Assembly (NCBI GenBank): GCA_902601895.1
Contig: CACKOU010000003.1
Location: forward strand, 50,664 to 114,663
Length of the DNA stretch: 64,000 nucleotides
Source: an uncultured Pelagibacteraceae bacterium
GTDB taxonomy: Bacteria; Pseudomonadota; Alphaproteobacteria; Pelagibacterales; Pelagibacteraceae
Direction: 5' to 3'
A program made the translations under genes and the position numbers. The notes beneath the pieces are model-generated. The model had not been told where the DNA came from and did no database searches. It worked only from the letters and a program-made list of their open reading frames with translations. Positions 1-8,549 of the stretch are shown here, piece after piece. Every line of letters begins with the position of its first letter. Position 1 is the stretch's first letter.

Positions 1-116
1 TCTATATTTTTCTTTAAATTTTTATATGAGTAACAATATAAAGGTGTGCTAAACTTCTTTACTAAATTTTTTATATTTTTTTGTTCAATAAAAAAATTAT
101 TATTTATATATTTCAT
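1..116 (-). CDS. lysA: Diaminopimelate decarboxylase, N-terminal fragment
   Basis: Only the first 38 codons are in the window; the gene continues past the left edge. The enzyme decarboxylates meso-diaminopimelate to lysine in the cytoplasm. The visible part reads MKYINNNFFIEQ then a segment with STPLYCYSY, which matches the start of the LysA barrel (family form: TPxYVYSxxxLxxN). It is the last visible gene of a minus-strand run argH - small lipoprotein - lysA, and its ATG lies inside the lipoprotein gene (17-base overlap). This argH/lptM/lysA order is common in alphaproteobacteria, which supports the call. The assignment rests on a short stretch plus context. Confidence 0.75.
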   Translation of the reverse strand, partial: MKYINNNFFIEQKNIKNLVKKFSTPLYCYSYKNLKKNI

Positions 117-228
117 AATAATCTTTGAACTTTTTATTTAAGTTTGCTTGATATTCTGGATCACCCTTTCTTCCACAAGCCGCCAAAAAATATAAACAAA
201 GTATAGTAATTAAAATTTTTTTAAACAT
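100..228 (-). CDS. lptM: Small lipoprotein, LptM/YifL-like
   Basis: A 42-residue ORF. It has a basic start (MFKK), a hydrophobic stretch, a lipobox LAAC with the acylated Cys at residue 18, and CGRKGDPE directly after it. That Cys-Gly-x-Lys-Gly signature is the hallmark of the LptM (YifL) family, which in Escherichia coli helps mature the LPS transport pore LptD/LptE in the outer membrane. The start overlaps the argH stop by 8 bases and the end overlaps lysA by 17, so it is translationally embedded in the operon. The family call comes from the motif and its place between argH and lysA; the role is inferred from the family. Confidence 0.75.
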   Translation of the reverse strand: MFKKILITILCLYFLAACGRKGDPEYQANLNKKFKDYYEIYK

Positions 229-1615
229 TTTTTAATTTTTCTTTCTTTATCATCTTCTTTACATTTTCAAAAGAGGTTCCACCATACGATTTTTTTGAAT
301 TAATTGAGTTTTCCAAGTCTAATATTTCATAAACTCCTGAATTTAAATTTGGTTCTATTTGGTTCAATTCTTTTAAATCTAATTCATGAAGTCTTTTGCT
401 CTTTTTTTCTGCTAAATTAATAATTTTTGCTGTCTGCAGGTAAGCTTTTCTAAAAGGATATCCAAGCTCTTTAACCATGTAATCAGTTAAATCTGTAGCT
501 GTAATAAAACCTTTTTCTGCTAGTGATAACATTTTTTTTTTATTAACAATTAAATTTTTTACTACATCATTTAATAATGACAGTGATATTTTTAATTGGT
601 CACTTGATTTAAAAACTATTTCTTTATCATCTTGTAAATCTTTGAAATAAGATATTGGTAATCCTTTCAAAATTGAAATCATAGAATTAATATTCCCAAT
701 AAAAGTTCCAGTTTTACCTCTCAAATATTCTAGAGGATCGGGATTCTTTTTTTGAGGCATTATCGAAGAACCAGTTACTAATTTATCATTAAGACTTATC
801 AGATTAAAAGCATCAGAATTCCAAATTATAAGTTCTTCAGCTATTCTTGAAATATGTATTGAGCATGCAAGAGATGAATATAAAAAATCTAAAACAAAAT
901 CTCTATCAGATACAGTATCTATAGAGTTATTTGTAGGCTTTTTAAATTTGAGTTTCTTTGTAGTGTAATTCCTATCAATTTTAAAAGATGTGCCAGACAA
1001 AGCCCCGACACCTAATGGATTTTCATCTAAAAACTCCAAGTTATTTTCAAATTTTTTTTTATCTCTCTTAAACATCTCAACATATGCTAATAGATAATGT
1101 GCTAAAGATATTGGTTGAGCATTCTTTAAATGCGTGAAACCTGGAATAATTGTTTTAATATTTTTTTGAGCAAGATTAAGAATATTAGAATTTGTGTTAT
1201 CTAGTAAAATGATAATTTTTTTTGTCGCCTCTTTTAACCATAATTTTAAATCGGTTATTACTTGGTCATTCCTTGATCTAGCTGTATGGACATACCCAGC
1301 ATCATCTCCAATTAATTCAAATAATCTATTTTCAATATTCATATGAATATCTTCTAATTCATAATTAAAAATGAATTTTTTCTTGATAATTTCATTTTTT
1401 ATTCTTTTCAACCCCCAGATGATTTTATTCTTAACTTTAAAATCTATAATTTTTTGTTTGTGAAGCATTTCTACGTGGGCAATTGACGCCATTATATCTT
1501 CTTTAAATAATCTCTTATCTATTGATAGAGACCCGCCCACTTTTTTAAATAAAGTTGATACATTTTTTTTAGTTCTTGTGCTCCAAATTGGTTTATTGTT
1601 TTTATTTTTTCTCAT
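221..1615 (-). CDS. argH: Argininosuccinate lyase
   Basis: Last step of arginine synthesis: splits argininosuccinate into arginine and fumarate. At 464 residues it is the normal length for ArgH. The aspartase/fumarase-superfamily signature GSSIMPQKKNPD sits near residues 281-292 (the flexible catalytic loop with the serine), and HTARSRNDQV, the ArgH substrate-binding segment, is near residues 110-120. The N-terminus IWSTRTKK resembles the usual LWGGRF start, preceded by a short basic tail. It is divergent from the thioredoxin gene with only 20 bases between start codons, so the two promoters must overlap each other or the coding sequences. Followed by lptM and lysA. Confidence 0.95.
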   Translation of the reverse strand: MRKNKNNKPIWSTRTKKNVSTLFKKVGGSLSIDKRLFKEDIMASIAHVEMLHKQKIIDFKVKNKIIWGLKRIKNEIIKKKFIFNYELEDIHMNIENRLFELIGDDAGYVHTARSRNDQVITDLKLWLKEATKKIIILLDNTNSNILNLAQKNIKTIIPGFTHLKNAQPISLAHYLLAYVEMFKRDKKKFENNLEFLDENPLGVGALSGTSFKIDRNYTTKKLKFKKPTNNSIDTVSDRDFVLDFLYSSLACSIHISRIAEELIIWNSDAFNLISLNDKLVTGSSIMPQKKNPDPLEYLRGKTGTFIGNINSMISILKGLPISYFKDLQDDKEIVFKSSDQLKISLSLLNDVVKNLIVNKKKMLSLAEKGFITATDLTDYMVKELGYPFRKAYLQTAKIINLAEKKSKRLHELDLKELNQIEPNLNSGVYEILDLENSINSKKSYGGTSFENVKKMIKKEKLKNV

Positions 1616-1635
1616 GTTAATAAATTATTACTTTT

Positions 1636-2166
1636 ATGAGATTTATATATTTATCTTTTAAAATAATATTTATTTACTTATTATCACTTAGTTCTTCATA
1701 TTCAATAGAAGCACCCAATATAAAAAATCTAATAATTTATGAAGAAAAACAGGAAATTAAGTTATTTGAGTTTTTTAATGAGTTTGAAAACAAAGTTAAT
1801 ATTCAAGAATTTAAATCTGAATTAATAATAGTAAATTTTTGGGCCACATGGTGTGCCCCTTGCAGAGAGGAAATGCCATCTTTAAATAACCTTCAATTAA
1901 ATAATAATGAAAATAAAATTAAGATTATACCAATAAATATTGGAGGTGAAAATTTGCGTATTTCAAAAAAATTTTTCAATGAATTAAATATAGATAATTT
2001 AAAAGTTTATGTTGGTAATGGTGCAGAAATTGCTAAAAATTTAAAACTTAGAGGGCTACCCACAACTATATTTATAGACAGAGATGGATATGAGTTTGCA
2101 AGAATAGTTGGATCAATAGATTTTAATAACGATGAATTCTTAAAATGGTTAAAGAAATTAAATTAA
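1636..2166 (+). CDS. TlpA-like thiol:disulfide oxidoreductase, exported
   Basis: 176 residues. An N-terminal hydrophobic segment (about residues 8-24) ending in Ser/Ala suggests export or membrane anchoring to the periplasm. The thioredoxin fold carries the active site W72-C-A-P-C76 within NFWATWCAPC, and a cis-proline segment RGLPTTIFID near residues 138-147. TlpA/ResA-type proteins reduce disulfides in the periplasm, often for cytochrome c or oxidase assembly; which client is served here cannot be read from the sequence. Divergent from argH, and convergent with the next gene by a 4-base overlap. No Shine-Dalgarno sequence is obvious. Confidence 0.85.
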   Translation: MRFIYLSFKIIFIYLLSLSSSYSIEAPNIKNLIIYEEKQEIKLFEFFNEFENKVNIQEFKSELIIVNFWATWCAPCREEMPSLNNLQLNNNENKIKIIPINIGGENLRISKKFFNELNIDNLKVYVGNGAEIAKNLKLRGLPTTIFIDRDGYEFARIVGSIDFNNDEFLKWLKKLN

Positions 2167-2363
2167 TTTTTGTAAAAGTAAGCTAAAGCAACCAATACTA
2201 TTATAGCAATAAATTGAAGCAAAACTCTTAATTGCATCAGTTTATTCGAATTTTTTTTATCTCCATCTCCTTTAAAAAGAGTCCTAATACCCAGGATTAA
2301 TACAACGGCTACTGCTGCAAGTAAGACAATTGCTGTTATTTTGACAAATATTTCAGAAATCAT
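2163..2363 (-). CDS. Twin-transmembrane HIG1-like protein
   Basis: 66 residues with two hydrophobic segments, roughly residues 6-26 and 46-62, joined by a polar loop (GDGDKKNSNKLMQLR). The second half, LMQLRVLLQFIAI, has the shape of the HIG_1_N (hypoxia-induced protein) family, whose alphaproteobacterial members are short two-helix membrane proteins related to respiratory supercomplex factors. A role at the respiratory chain is an inference from the family. It lies convergent to the thioredoxin gene and divergent from the esterase, with a 49-base gap to the latter. Confidence 0.65.
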   Translation of the reverse strand: MISEIFVKITAIVLLAAVAVVLILGIRTLFKGDGDKKNSNKLMQLRVLLQFIAIIVLVALAYFYKN

Positions 2364-2412
2364 TTTTTGATTTTAGTTTGTTTTTGAAATAAAAAAACAT
2401 AAATAGTTATCT

Positions 2413-3069
2413 ATGACATTTTGCCTTGAAACAACAATTGTAAAGCCTGAAAATGAAACTGAAATCAAAAATGCAGTAATTTTATTACATGGATATGGAG
2501 GTGACGGTAAAGATATAAGCATGCTAACCTTAAATTGGAGAAGGTTCTTAACTAATACAATATTTCTATGTCCAAATGGACATGAGAAATGTAAAATTAA
2601 TCCAACTGGTTATCAATGGTTTGACTTGGAGACGAATGATAAAAACTTTATTTTAAATGAAGTAAGAAAAGCTGAAATTAAATTAGCAAAATATATTGAA
2701 GAAGTTAAAAAACAATACAATTTAAAAAACTCAAAAATTTGCTTGTCTGGATTTAGTCAGGGTTGCATGATGTCAATAAATCTAGGTTTAATATCTGAAG
2801 AACCATTTAACAGCATTGTGGGTTTTTCAGGAAAAATTATTGATAAAGATGATCTTAAATCAAGAATATTTTCAAAACCAAAAACTTTATTAATTCATGG
2901 TGATAGAGATGAAATTGTTCCACCGTATAACTTATTAGAGGCAAAAGATTTTTTTTCAAGAAACAATATAAAAATAGAAACTTTAATGATCAAAAACTGC
3001 GACCATCATATACCAGTTGAAGCTTCTAGTAATGCATTAAAGTTTATTAAAACGAATTTTAATATTTAA
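2413..3069 (+). CDS. Phospholipase/carboxylesterase family hydrolase
   Basis: 218-residue cytosolic alpha/beta hydrolase of the PF02230 type. Visible elements are the oxyanion strand LLHGYGGDG near residues 23-32, the nucleophile elbow GFSQG near residues 116-120, the acid in HGDRDEIVPP near 160, and the catalytic histidine in NCDHHIP near 195. These proteins hydrolyse esters of fatty acids or small acyl thioesters; the natural substrate is unknown. It has no signal peptide. It sits alone between the divergent HIG1-like gene and the HNH gene, which has its own promoter. Confidence 0.85.
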   Translation: MTFCLETTIVKPENETEIKNAVILLHGYGGDGKDISMLTLNWRRFLTNTIFLCPNGHEKCKINPTGYQWFDLETNDKNFILNEVRKAEIKLAKYIEEVKKQYNLKNSKICLSGFSQGCMMSINLGLISEEPFNSIVGFSGKIIDKDDLKSRIFSKPKTLLIHGDRDEIVPPYNLLEAKDFFSRNNIKIETLMIKNCDHHIPVEASSNALKFIKTNFNI

Positions 3070-3084
3070 AAAATATTTAACTTT

Positions 3085-3114
3085 TTGTTATATTGATTAA
3101 TAAAAATATATAAT
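3085..3114 (+). promoter_or_regulatory. Sigma-70-like promoter of the HNH gene
   Basis: TTGTTA at 3085-3090 and a perfect TATAAT at 3109-3114, spaced 18 bases. The hexamer ends 13 bases before the ATG at 3128, so transcription would begin about 6 bases before the start codon. No ribosome binding sequence fits in that leader. In such AT-rich DNA TATAAT occurs by chance, but the paired -35 strengthens this one. Confidence 0.5.
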
Positions 3115-3127
3115 ATAATAATTTATT

Positions 3128-3700
3128 ATGACTTTAATGATAAATGAAAACCTATCTTTAGAAAAATGTCCTGCATTAGTTCTTAACGCAGATTATAGAC
3201 CTTTAAGTTATTACCCACTTTCTTTGTGGTCTTGGCAAGATTCGATTAAATCAGTGTTTTTAGATAGAGTTTCAATTGTTAGTCATTACGATAGAGTAAT
3301 TAGAAGCCCTTCATTTTCCATGCAATTGCCAAGCGTAATAGCTTTAAAATCTTTTATTAAGCCTCGTTCAAATCCAAATTTTACAAGATTTAATGTTTTT
3401 TTGAGAGATAAATTTAGTTGTCAGTATTGTGGAAGTAAAAATGAATTGACTTTTGATCACCTTCTCCCAAGATCAAAAGGAGGGAAAACTGATTGGGAGA
3501 ATGTCGTAACTGCATGCTCTGCATGTAATGTTAAAAAGGGTGGTAGATTATTAAAAAACTCAGGAATGAAATTAAACCAGTGGCCATTTCAGCCAACCAC
3601 CGATGACTTACACCGAAATGGAAAAAATTTCCCCCCAAATTTTTTGCATAGTAGTTGGATGGATTATTTATATTGGGACGTTGAATTAGATCCTAGCTAA
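3128..3700 (+). CDS. HNH endonuclease family protein
   Basis: 190 residues. The HNH core is complete: a zinc knuckle CQYCG starting at C98, the His/Asn box LTFDHLLPRSKGG, then DWENVVTACSACNVKKGG with the second CxxC. The N-terminal ~90 residues (PALVLNADYRPLSYYPLSLW) are typical of a widespread alphaproteobacterial chromosomal HNH protein, not a homing or restriction enzyme. Its cellular role is not established; I infer a DNA repair or processing nuclease. The start follows the strong -10 element closely. Ends convergent with coq7 by a 4-base overlap. Confidence 0.85.
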   Translation: MTLMINENLSLEKCPALVLNADYRPLSYYPLSLWSWQDSIKSVFLDRVSIVSHYDRVIRSPSFSMQLPSVIALKSFIKPRSNPNFTRFNVFLRDKFSCQYCGSKNELTFDHLLPRSKGGKTDWENVVTACSACNVKKGGRLLKNSGMKLNQWPFQPTTDDLHRNGKNFPPNFLHSSWMDYLYWDVELDPS

Positions 3701-4230
3701 ATTTTTTCAGATATATTTATTGCGATTTTGGAACCAGTTTTAATTATTTTATCCATGATTGAATAAATTCCTCTCTTAGTTGCTCCTTGTTCATAAGCAA
3801 TATCTTTGTGCTCTAATTCATCAGCTCTAAATTTTTTTATCTTTTCTTTAAGTTTTTTTTCATCGTCTTGAATTTTATTAATTTGATTTTGATAGTGTTC
3901 ATCTATTACTTCCTCGACTGATGCAGTACATAACATTGCAGCTTTTTTCCCTAAAATTGTTGATCCAAAACCTAATCCAATACCTAAAATGTCCCAAAGA
4001 GGTAAAAATTTAGTAGGCTTTATATTTCTTTTTTTAATTTCACTCTCAAAGAAATCACTATGTTCTTGCTCATGTTCTTTCATATCCTCAATTGTTTTAA
4101 GTAATTCTGGATCTTTTTTAAAAGTTTTAAGAGCAAGTAGTTGTCCTTCGTATATTTTTATTGCACCTCTTTCTCCTGCATGATCAACCCTTATAAATTC
4201 TTCTAGCATTTTTTTATTTGTTTTTTTCAT
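3697..4230 (-). CDS. coq7: Demethoxyubiquinone hydroxylase (COQ7 type)
   Basis: Diiron monooxygenase for the late hydroxylation of the ubiquinone ring, membrane associated. 177 residues, as expected for bacterial COQ7. The carboxylate/histidine ligands are visible in order: RVDHAGERGA, EHEQEH, EEVIDEHY and DELEH. A central hydrophobic stretch (LGIGLGFGSTILGKKAAML) gives membrane contact. The first ATG overlaps dsbB by 17 bases; a start at Met8 would leave no overlap and is possible. It is the last gene of a yqaA-dsbB-coq7 run. DsbB passes electrons to ubiquinone, so placement with a ubiquinone-synthesis enzyme makes functional sense. Confidence 0.92.
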   Translation of the reverse strand: MKKTNKKMLEEFIRVDHAGERGAIKIYEGQLLALKTFKKDPELLKTIEDMKEHEQEHSDFFESEIKKRNIKPTKFLPLWDILGIGLGFGSTILGKKAAMLCTASVEEVIDEHYQNQINKIQDDEKKLKEKIKKFRADELEHKDIAYEQGATKRGIYSIMDKIIKTGSKIAINISEKI

Positions 4231-4702
4231 AAAAAAGAATCCTTAGAGAGATAATTACAATTAGTAAAGATATAAATGTGTTCCAACCAGATAATGACAC
4301 ACCAAAAATTTTAAATATTGCGTCTTTGCAACTTATATTTATTGTTAAACTTTCTAATAACTCTTTTTTACTTATTATTTCTAAGTTATTAGCAGAACAA
4401 CCGCCAAACTCTTCAAAAAAACCATTTTCTATTCCAAAATGATATCCAGCTATTATGAAACTAAAAGAGAATAATAAAATTAAATAAATTAAAATTTTAT
4501 CAGATCTAAAATAGTAATAACCTAAAAAACAAAAGAATATTGAAAAAATAAATGGAATTCTTTGATATAAACAAAGCTTACAAGGCAAATATCCTAATAT
4601 ATTTTCAATGTAAATAGCAGATAGAATTGCAGCTATTGAGTAAAAAAGTACTATTAAGTATATATTTTTTCTTTTAAGAGTTATTTTCATTTTATGATAC
4701 AA
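4214..4702 (-). CDS. dsbB: Disulfide bond formation protein B
   Basis: Inner-membrane protein that reoxidises DsbA and hands electrons to quinone. 162 residues with four hydrophobic segments. The first periplasmic Cys pair is in CKLCLYQRIP; the second pair is spaced as two single cysteines in the larger loop (GGCSANN and ISCKD). The arginine after CxxC, important for quinone interaction in the family, is present. Start: the first Met overlaps yqaA by 11 bases, while Met5 (MKITLKR) would remove the overlap; both are plausible. No dsbA is in the window. Confidence 0.9.
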   Translation of the reverse strand: MYHKMKITLKRKNIYLIVLFYSIAAILSAIYIENILGYLPCKLCLYQRIPFIFSIFFCFLGYYYFRSDKILIYLILLFSFSFIIAGYHFGIENGFFEEFGGCSANNLEIISKKELLESLTINISCKDAIFKIFGVSLSGWNTFISLLIVIISLRILFYEKNK

Positions 4703-5300
4703 ATCTACTCATAAAATTATAAACAAAATATACAAAAATAATTAGAGTAATTGAAATTATTAAAGATATTTTCATTAATTTTTTTTCAATTAGTTTCTTC
4801 ATTGCTAGCCCAAAGTTACCAACTAAAAAGGCTATTATAAAAAATCTTGACCCTCTAGTTGCAAGGCATACTATAATAAAGTAAAAAAAATTAAATTGTA
4901 CAAATCCACTTGTAATTGTTAATAACTTGAAAGGTATTGGTGTAAATCCTGCGATTGCCAGTAAAGTTGCCCATGTAGCTATACCTCCATCTGAAGAAAT
5001 TTTATTTTTAAGAAAAGAACTGTCATCTACACCATAAAGTTCAAAAATTTTTACTCCTATTTCACTAAAAAAAACATAACCAATTAAATAACCCAGAATT
5101 GCACCAAGAACTGATCCAAAAGTTGCAATAGTGGCAATTTTTATCCACCTTTCTTTATCAGCTATGGTCATTGGTATAATTAGAGCATCTGGCGGGATAG
5201 GAAAAATAAAACTTTCAATAAATGATATAAAACCTAGAATTTTTTTTGAATTTTTATGCCCTGCTAATTTTATAGTTTTTTCGTAAAGCGCTTTAAACAT
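4692..5300 (-). CDS. yqaA: YqaA family membrane protein (VTT/DedA-like)
   Basis: 202 residues. The N-terminal part (KLAGHKNSKKILGFISFIESFIFPIPPDALIIPM, cited in pieces: FIESFIFPIPPD near residues 27-38) is the signature of the YqaA branch of the SNARE-associated/VTT superfamily. Hydrophobic segments follow at about 55-75, 110-135, 140-165 and 175-197. FTPIPFKLLTI in the middle is the second conserved proline-rich re-entrant element. VTT proteins elsewhere scramble or move lipids; for YqaA no substrate is proven. First gene of the yqaA-dsbB-coq7 run and divergent from the TPR gene across 31 bases. Confidence 0.85.
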   Translation of the reverse strand: MFKALYEKTIKLAGHKNSKKILGFISFIESFIFPIPPDALIIPMTIADKERWIKIATIATFGSVLGAILGYLIGYVFFSEIGVKIFELYGVDDSSFLKNKISSDGGIATWATLLAIAGFTPIPFKLLTITSGFVQFNFFYFIIVCLATRGSRFFIIAFLVGNFGLAMKKLIEKKLMKISLIISITLIIFVYFVYNFMSRFVS

Positions 5301-5312
5301 ATTTTTTATTAA

Positions 5313-5318
5313 TATAAT
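5313..5318 (+). promoter_or_regulatory. -10 hexamer of the TPR/glycosyltransferase gene
   Basis: A perfect TATAAT ends 13 bases before the ATG at 5332, in the 31-base gap between divergent genes. No convincing -35 is seen. The position predicts a leader of only a few bases with no ribosome binding site. Chance matches are common in this base composition. Confidence 0.3.
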
Positions 5319-5331
5319 ATTTATTTTTTAA

Positions 5332-7641
5332 ATGAAAGATATTGATACTGAAAATTTATATAAAAATGCACTTAAGCTTCACAAAGAAAAAAATTACGAA
5401 ATAGCAAAAAAAAAATACGAAGAAATACTTAGTATCAACCCTAACCATGTTAATTCTTTAAACAATTTAGGTATAATTTTATCAACACAAAAAAAATATA
5501 GTAATGCAATAAACTTGTTTAAAAAAGCAATAAATATTGATAGCAAAAATAAAGAAGTACTAAATAATCTTGGATTATCTTTATTCAATTTAAAAAATTT
5601 TCATGAGGCTGAAATATGTTTTTTGAAAATTTTAAAAATAGAAAAAAATATTAATACTCTCAGCAATTTAGCTGTAGTTTTTAAAGAACAAAAAAAATAT
5701 CAAAAAAGTATTGCAGCTTTAAAACAAGCAATAGAAATTTCACCAAATAGTTTTCAATTATATAACAATTTAGGTACCATTTTAATGAGCATGAAAAATT
5801 TTGAAGAGGCAATAATCTATTTTAAAAAATCTATTAAAATAAAACCTGATTATGTTGATGTGCTTAATAATATAGGTATAGCCTACTTTAATTTGAGAAA
5901 TTTTGTAAAATCTGTAGAATTCTTTGAAAAGTCAATTTCTATAGATCAAAATAATTTCAAAAGTTTATATAATTTTGCTAATGTTTTAAAAGAGTTATCA
6001 AGGTTCGATGAATCAATTAGTTTTTATAAAAAAGCCATTAATATTAATCCAAAATTTGCAGATGCATTAAATAATCTAGGTTTGGTGTTAATTCAATTAA
6101 AAAAGTTTGATGAAGCAATTAATTATTTAAATAAATCTTTACAATTAAAAAAAAACACTGAAGTTTTAAATAATTTATTAAGTGTATATGTATTTTTAGG
6201 GGATTATATTAAAGCTATTAAAATTTATGATGTAATTGAGTCAGAAAAAAAAAGTAACTTGGTGACACAATTCTTATCAATGAATATATTTCCAACAATT
6301 TACGACAGTTCAGAACAAATCGAAATATTTAGGAAACGATTTAAATTTTTTATAAATAAAATTAATGAAATAATTGACAAAAATGAAAATTTAAGTCACT
6401 CAGAAGTTTTAAATGCATTAAAATCATCAACAAATTTTTATCTTTCGTATCAGGGACGTAATGATTTAAATTTACAAGTTGATTATGCTAATTTAATTTA
6501 TAAGTTATCAAAAAAAGTTTGGCCTTTTAATAAGGTGTCAAAATCTAGAATTTATAATAATAAAAAAATCAAAATAGGATTTATTTCTGGCTTCTTTTAT
6601 GATCATACAGTTTCAAGATTGTTTAAAAATTGGATAATAAAATTGGATAAAAATAAATTTGAAAAAAAAATAATTTATATTGGTAATAAAATTGATATTG
6701 TTACTAAAGAACTTATTAGACATTCCCAAAGTTTTATAATTGAAGAAAATATAAATTTATTAATTGAATTAATAAAAAATGAAAATTTTGATGTAATAAT
6801 ATATTTGGATATAGGTATGAATCCAAAAATCCAAATTTTAGCATCATTGAGATTTGCAAGATTTCAATTTGTAACCTGGGGCCATCCAGTAACCAGCGGA
6901 TTAAAAGAAATAGATTATTTCTTATCAAGTGAACACATGGAGACTGAAAATTCAAAAAAATATTACACTGAAAAATTAATCTGTATTCCAGGTATAGGAA
7001 TAGATTTCGATCCTGATATAAAAAAAATATCCTCACCAAAATTAAAAAAAATTGATGAAAATGTTATTTACTTGAATCATCAAAGTTTATTTAAAATGTT
7101 GCCCAAAGATGATCATATTTATTTAGATATAATTAAAAAAAATTCTAACTGCAAATTTTGGTTTATTAGTGGATCAAATAGATTAGTTACTGAAGTTTTT
7201 AAAAATAGATTAAAAAATTTATTTCTAAAAAATAATTTGGAATTTGAAAAATATGTTTATTTTTTTGATAAATGTCGAAGAGAGGAATTTTTAGGAATTA
7301 TTAATCAGTCAGATATAATACTTGATAGCATTGATTGGTCTGGTGGAAACTCTAATTTGGAAGCACTCAGTTTAAATAAACCAATTGTAACCTTTCCATC
7401 AAATTACTTACGTGGAAGGCACACCTACGCAATGCTAAAAATAATGAATATCAATGAAACAATTGCTCAATCTAAAGAAAATTACGTCGATATTGCTGTT
7501 AAGCTAGCAAAAGACTTAAGCTTTAGACAAAAAATTATAAATTTAATTAAATCTAATAAGAACAAAATACTCTTCGATAAAACTTCAGTAAATTTTATAG
7601 ATGATTTCTTATCGAAAAATTTGTTTGTTAATAAGAACTAA
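5332..7641 (+). CDS. TPR protein with SPINDLY/O-GlcNAc-transferase catalytic domain
   Basis: 769 residues. Residues about 1-290 are a run of at least seven tetratricopeptide repeats, each with the N-x-x-(L/I)-G or A-x-x-x-(F/Y)-x-K-(A/S)-I pattern. From about residue 390 it becomes a GT41-type catalytic region: IGFISGFFYDHTV, FVTWGHPVTSGL near residue 513 followed by IDYFLSS, and GNSNLEALSLNKP near 672 with the nucleotide-sugar loop LRGRHTYAM near 693. GT41 enzymes move GlcNAc or other sugars from UDP donors onto protein side chains. In marine alphaproteobacteria such proteins often lie near flagellin or surface glycan genes; here an epimerase and a GT2 follow. Acceptor and sugar are unknown. 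No signal peptide, so cytosolic. Confidence 0.85.
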   Translation: MKDIDTENLYKNALKLHKEKNYEIAKKKYEEILSINPNHVNSLNNLGIILSTQKKYSNAINLFKKAINIDSKNKEVLNNLGLSLFNLKNFHEAEICFLKILKIEKNINTLSNLAVVFKEQKKYQKSIAALKQAIEISPNSFQLYNNLGTILMSMKNFEEAIIYFKKSIKIKPDYVDVLNNIGIAYFNLRNFVKSVEFFEKSISIDQNNFKSLYNFANVLKELSRFDESISFYKKAININPKFADALNNLGLVLIQLKKFDEAINYLNKSLQLKKNTEVLNNLLSVYVFLGDYIKAIKIYDVIESEKKSNLVTQFLSMNIFPTIYDSSEQIEIFRKRFKFFINKINEIIDKNENLSHSEVLNALKSSTNFYLSYQGRNDLNLQVDYANLIYKLSKKVWPFNKVSKSRIYNNKKIKIGFISGFFYDHTVSRLFKNWIIKLDKNKFEKKIIYIGNKIDIVTKELIRHSQSFIIEENINLLIELIKNENFDVIIYLDIGMNPKIQILASLRFARFQFVTWGHPVTSGLKEIDYFLSSEHMETENSKKYYTEKLICIPGIGIDFDPDIKKISSPKLKKIDENVIYLNHQSLFKMLPKDDHIYLDIIKKNSNCKFWFISGSNRLVTEVFKNRLKNLFLKNNLEFEKYVYFFDKCRREEFLGIINQSDIILDSIDWSGGNSNLEALSLNKPIVTFPSNYLRGRHTYAMLKIMNINETIAQSKENYVDIAVKLAKDLSFRQKIINLIKSNKNKILFDKTSVNFIDDFLSKNLFVNKN

Positions 7642-7676
7642 TTTGATTAAATTGTTTAATATTTTTGTGAAATTAA

Positions 7677-8549
7677 ATGAAAAAAATATTAATTTTTGGA
7701 GGATATGGCTTTATTGGTAGTCATTTATATAACAAATTAAAAAATAAATATATTGTTTTAAGGTTTACCTCAATAAAAAATAAAAGAAGTAAAATAAAAT
7801 ATAATTATAAAAATTTTTCAAATATTATAAAAAATAATAAACCTGATATTATTTTTTTTTTAAGCGGCACTTCTTATCCAGATTATAGAAATAAAAATCA
7901 TATTGTTGATTTAAGAAAAACAAATTTAGTTTTGCAAACTTTGTTATCTGTATTAACAAAAAATGATTTCAGGGGAAAAGTATTTTATTTTTCCTCTATA
8001 GGTGTTTATGGATCAAATAAATCAAATAAAGTTACTGAAGAAAATCTCACAAAACCCGAATCATTTTATGCATTAGCAAAGGTCTTGGCGGAAAAACAGT
8101 GTAAATATTTTATAGATAATTACGGTTTAAAAATAAATATTTTAAGAATCTGTTCAATTTTTGGTCCAAATCTAAAAAGGCAAATAATCTATAAAATAAT
8201 TAAAGAAAATATGAATAATAAAGACACTATAAAACTTTTAGGGAGTCCTGCTGATAAAAGAGAATTTCTATTTATATACGACCTAGTGGAAATAATAGAT
8301 AAATTAATCTTATCAAACGCAGAACAAGAAATTTTAAATATTGGGTCTAATAAGCAATATTTAATAATTGACGTGATTAAAAAAGTCCAAAAAATTACTA
8401 AAAAAAGTAAAAAAATAATATTCATGAGTAAAATAAAAACACCAAAACTTCCATTATTAGATAACAAAAAATTATATAAATTTATTAATTTAAAAAAAAA
8501 TTTTGATTTAGATAAAGGTTTAAGAAAAACAATATTAAACAATAAATGA
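7677..8549 (+). CDS. NAD-dependent epimerase/dehydratase
   Basis: 290-residue extended short-chain dehydrogenase. The Rossmann glycine motif GGYGFIGSHLY is at residues 8-18. The catalytic serine lies in YFSSIGVYG, and the Tyr/Lys pair is in SFYALAKVLAEK near residue 130. RICSIFGPN and a KREFLFIYDLVE segment are typical of nucleotide-sugar epimerases. It should act on an NDP-sugar, but the specific sugar cannot be read from sequence. Spaced 35 bases after the GT41-type gene and directly abutting the GT2 gene (no gap), so probably co-transcribed with both. Confidence 0.8.
   Translation: MKKILIFGGYGFIGSHLYNKLKNKYIVLRFTSIKNKRSKIKYNYKNFSNIIKNNKPDIIFFLSGTSYPDYRNKNHIVDLRKTNLVLQTLLSVLTKNDFRGKVFYFSSIGVYGSNKSNKVTEENLTKPESFYALAKVLAEKQCKYFIDNYGLKINILRICSIFGPNLKRQIIYKIIKENMNNKDTIKLLGSPADKREFLFIYDLVEIIDKLILSNAEQEILNIGSNKQYLIIDVIKKVQKITKKSKKIIFMSKIKTPKLPLLDNKKLYKFINLKKNFDLDKGLRKTILNNK

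Noticed and set aside
3128..3700. HNH gene as a homing endonuclease or part of a restriction/defence system
   Set aside because: It belongs to a common chromosomal alphaproteobacterial HNH family, with no intron, intein, methylase or mobile element nearby.
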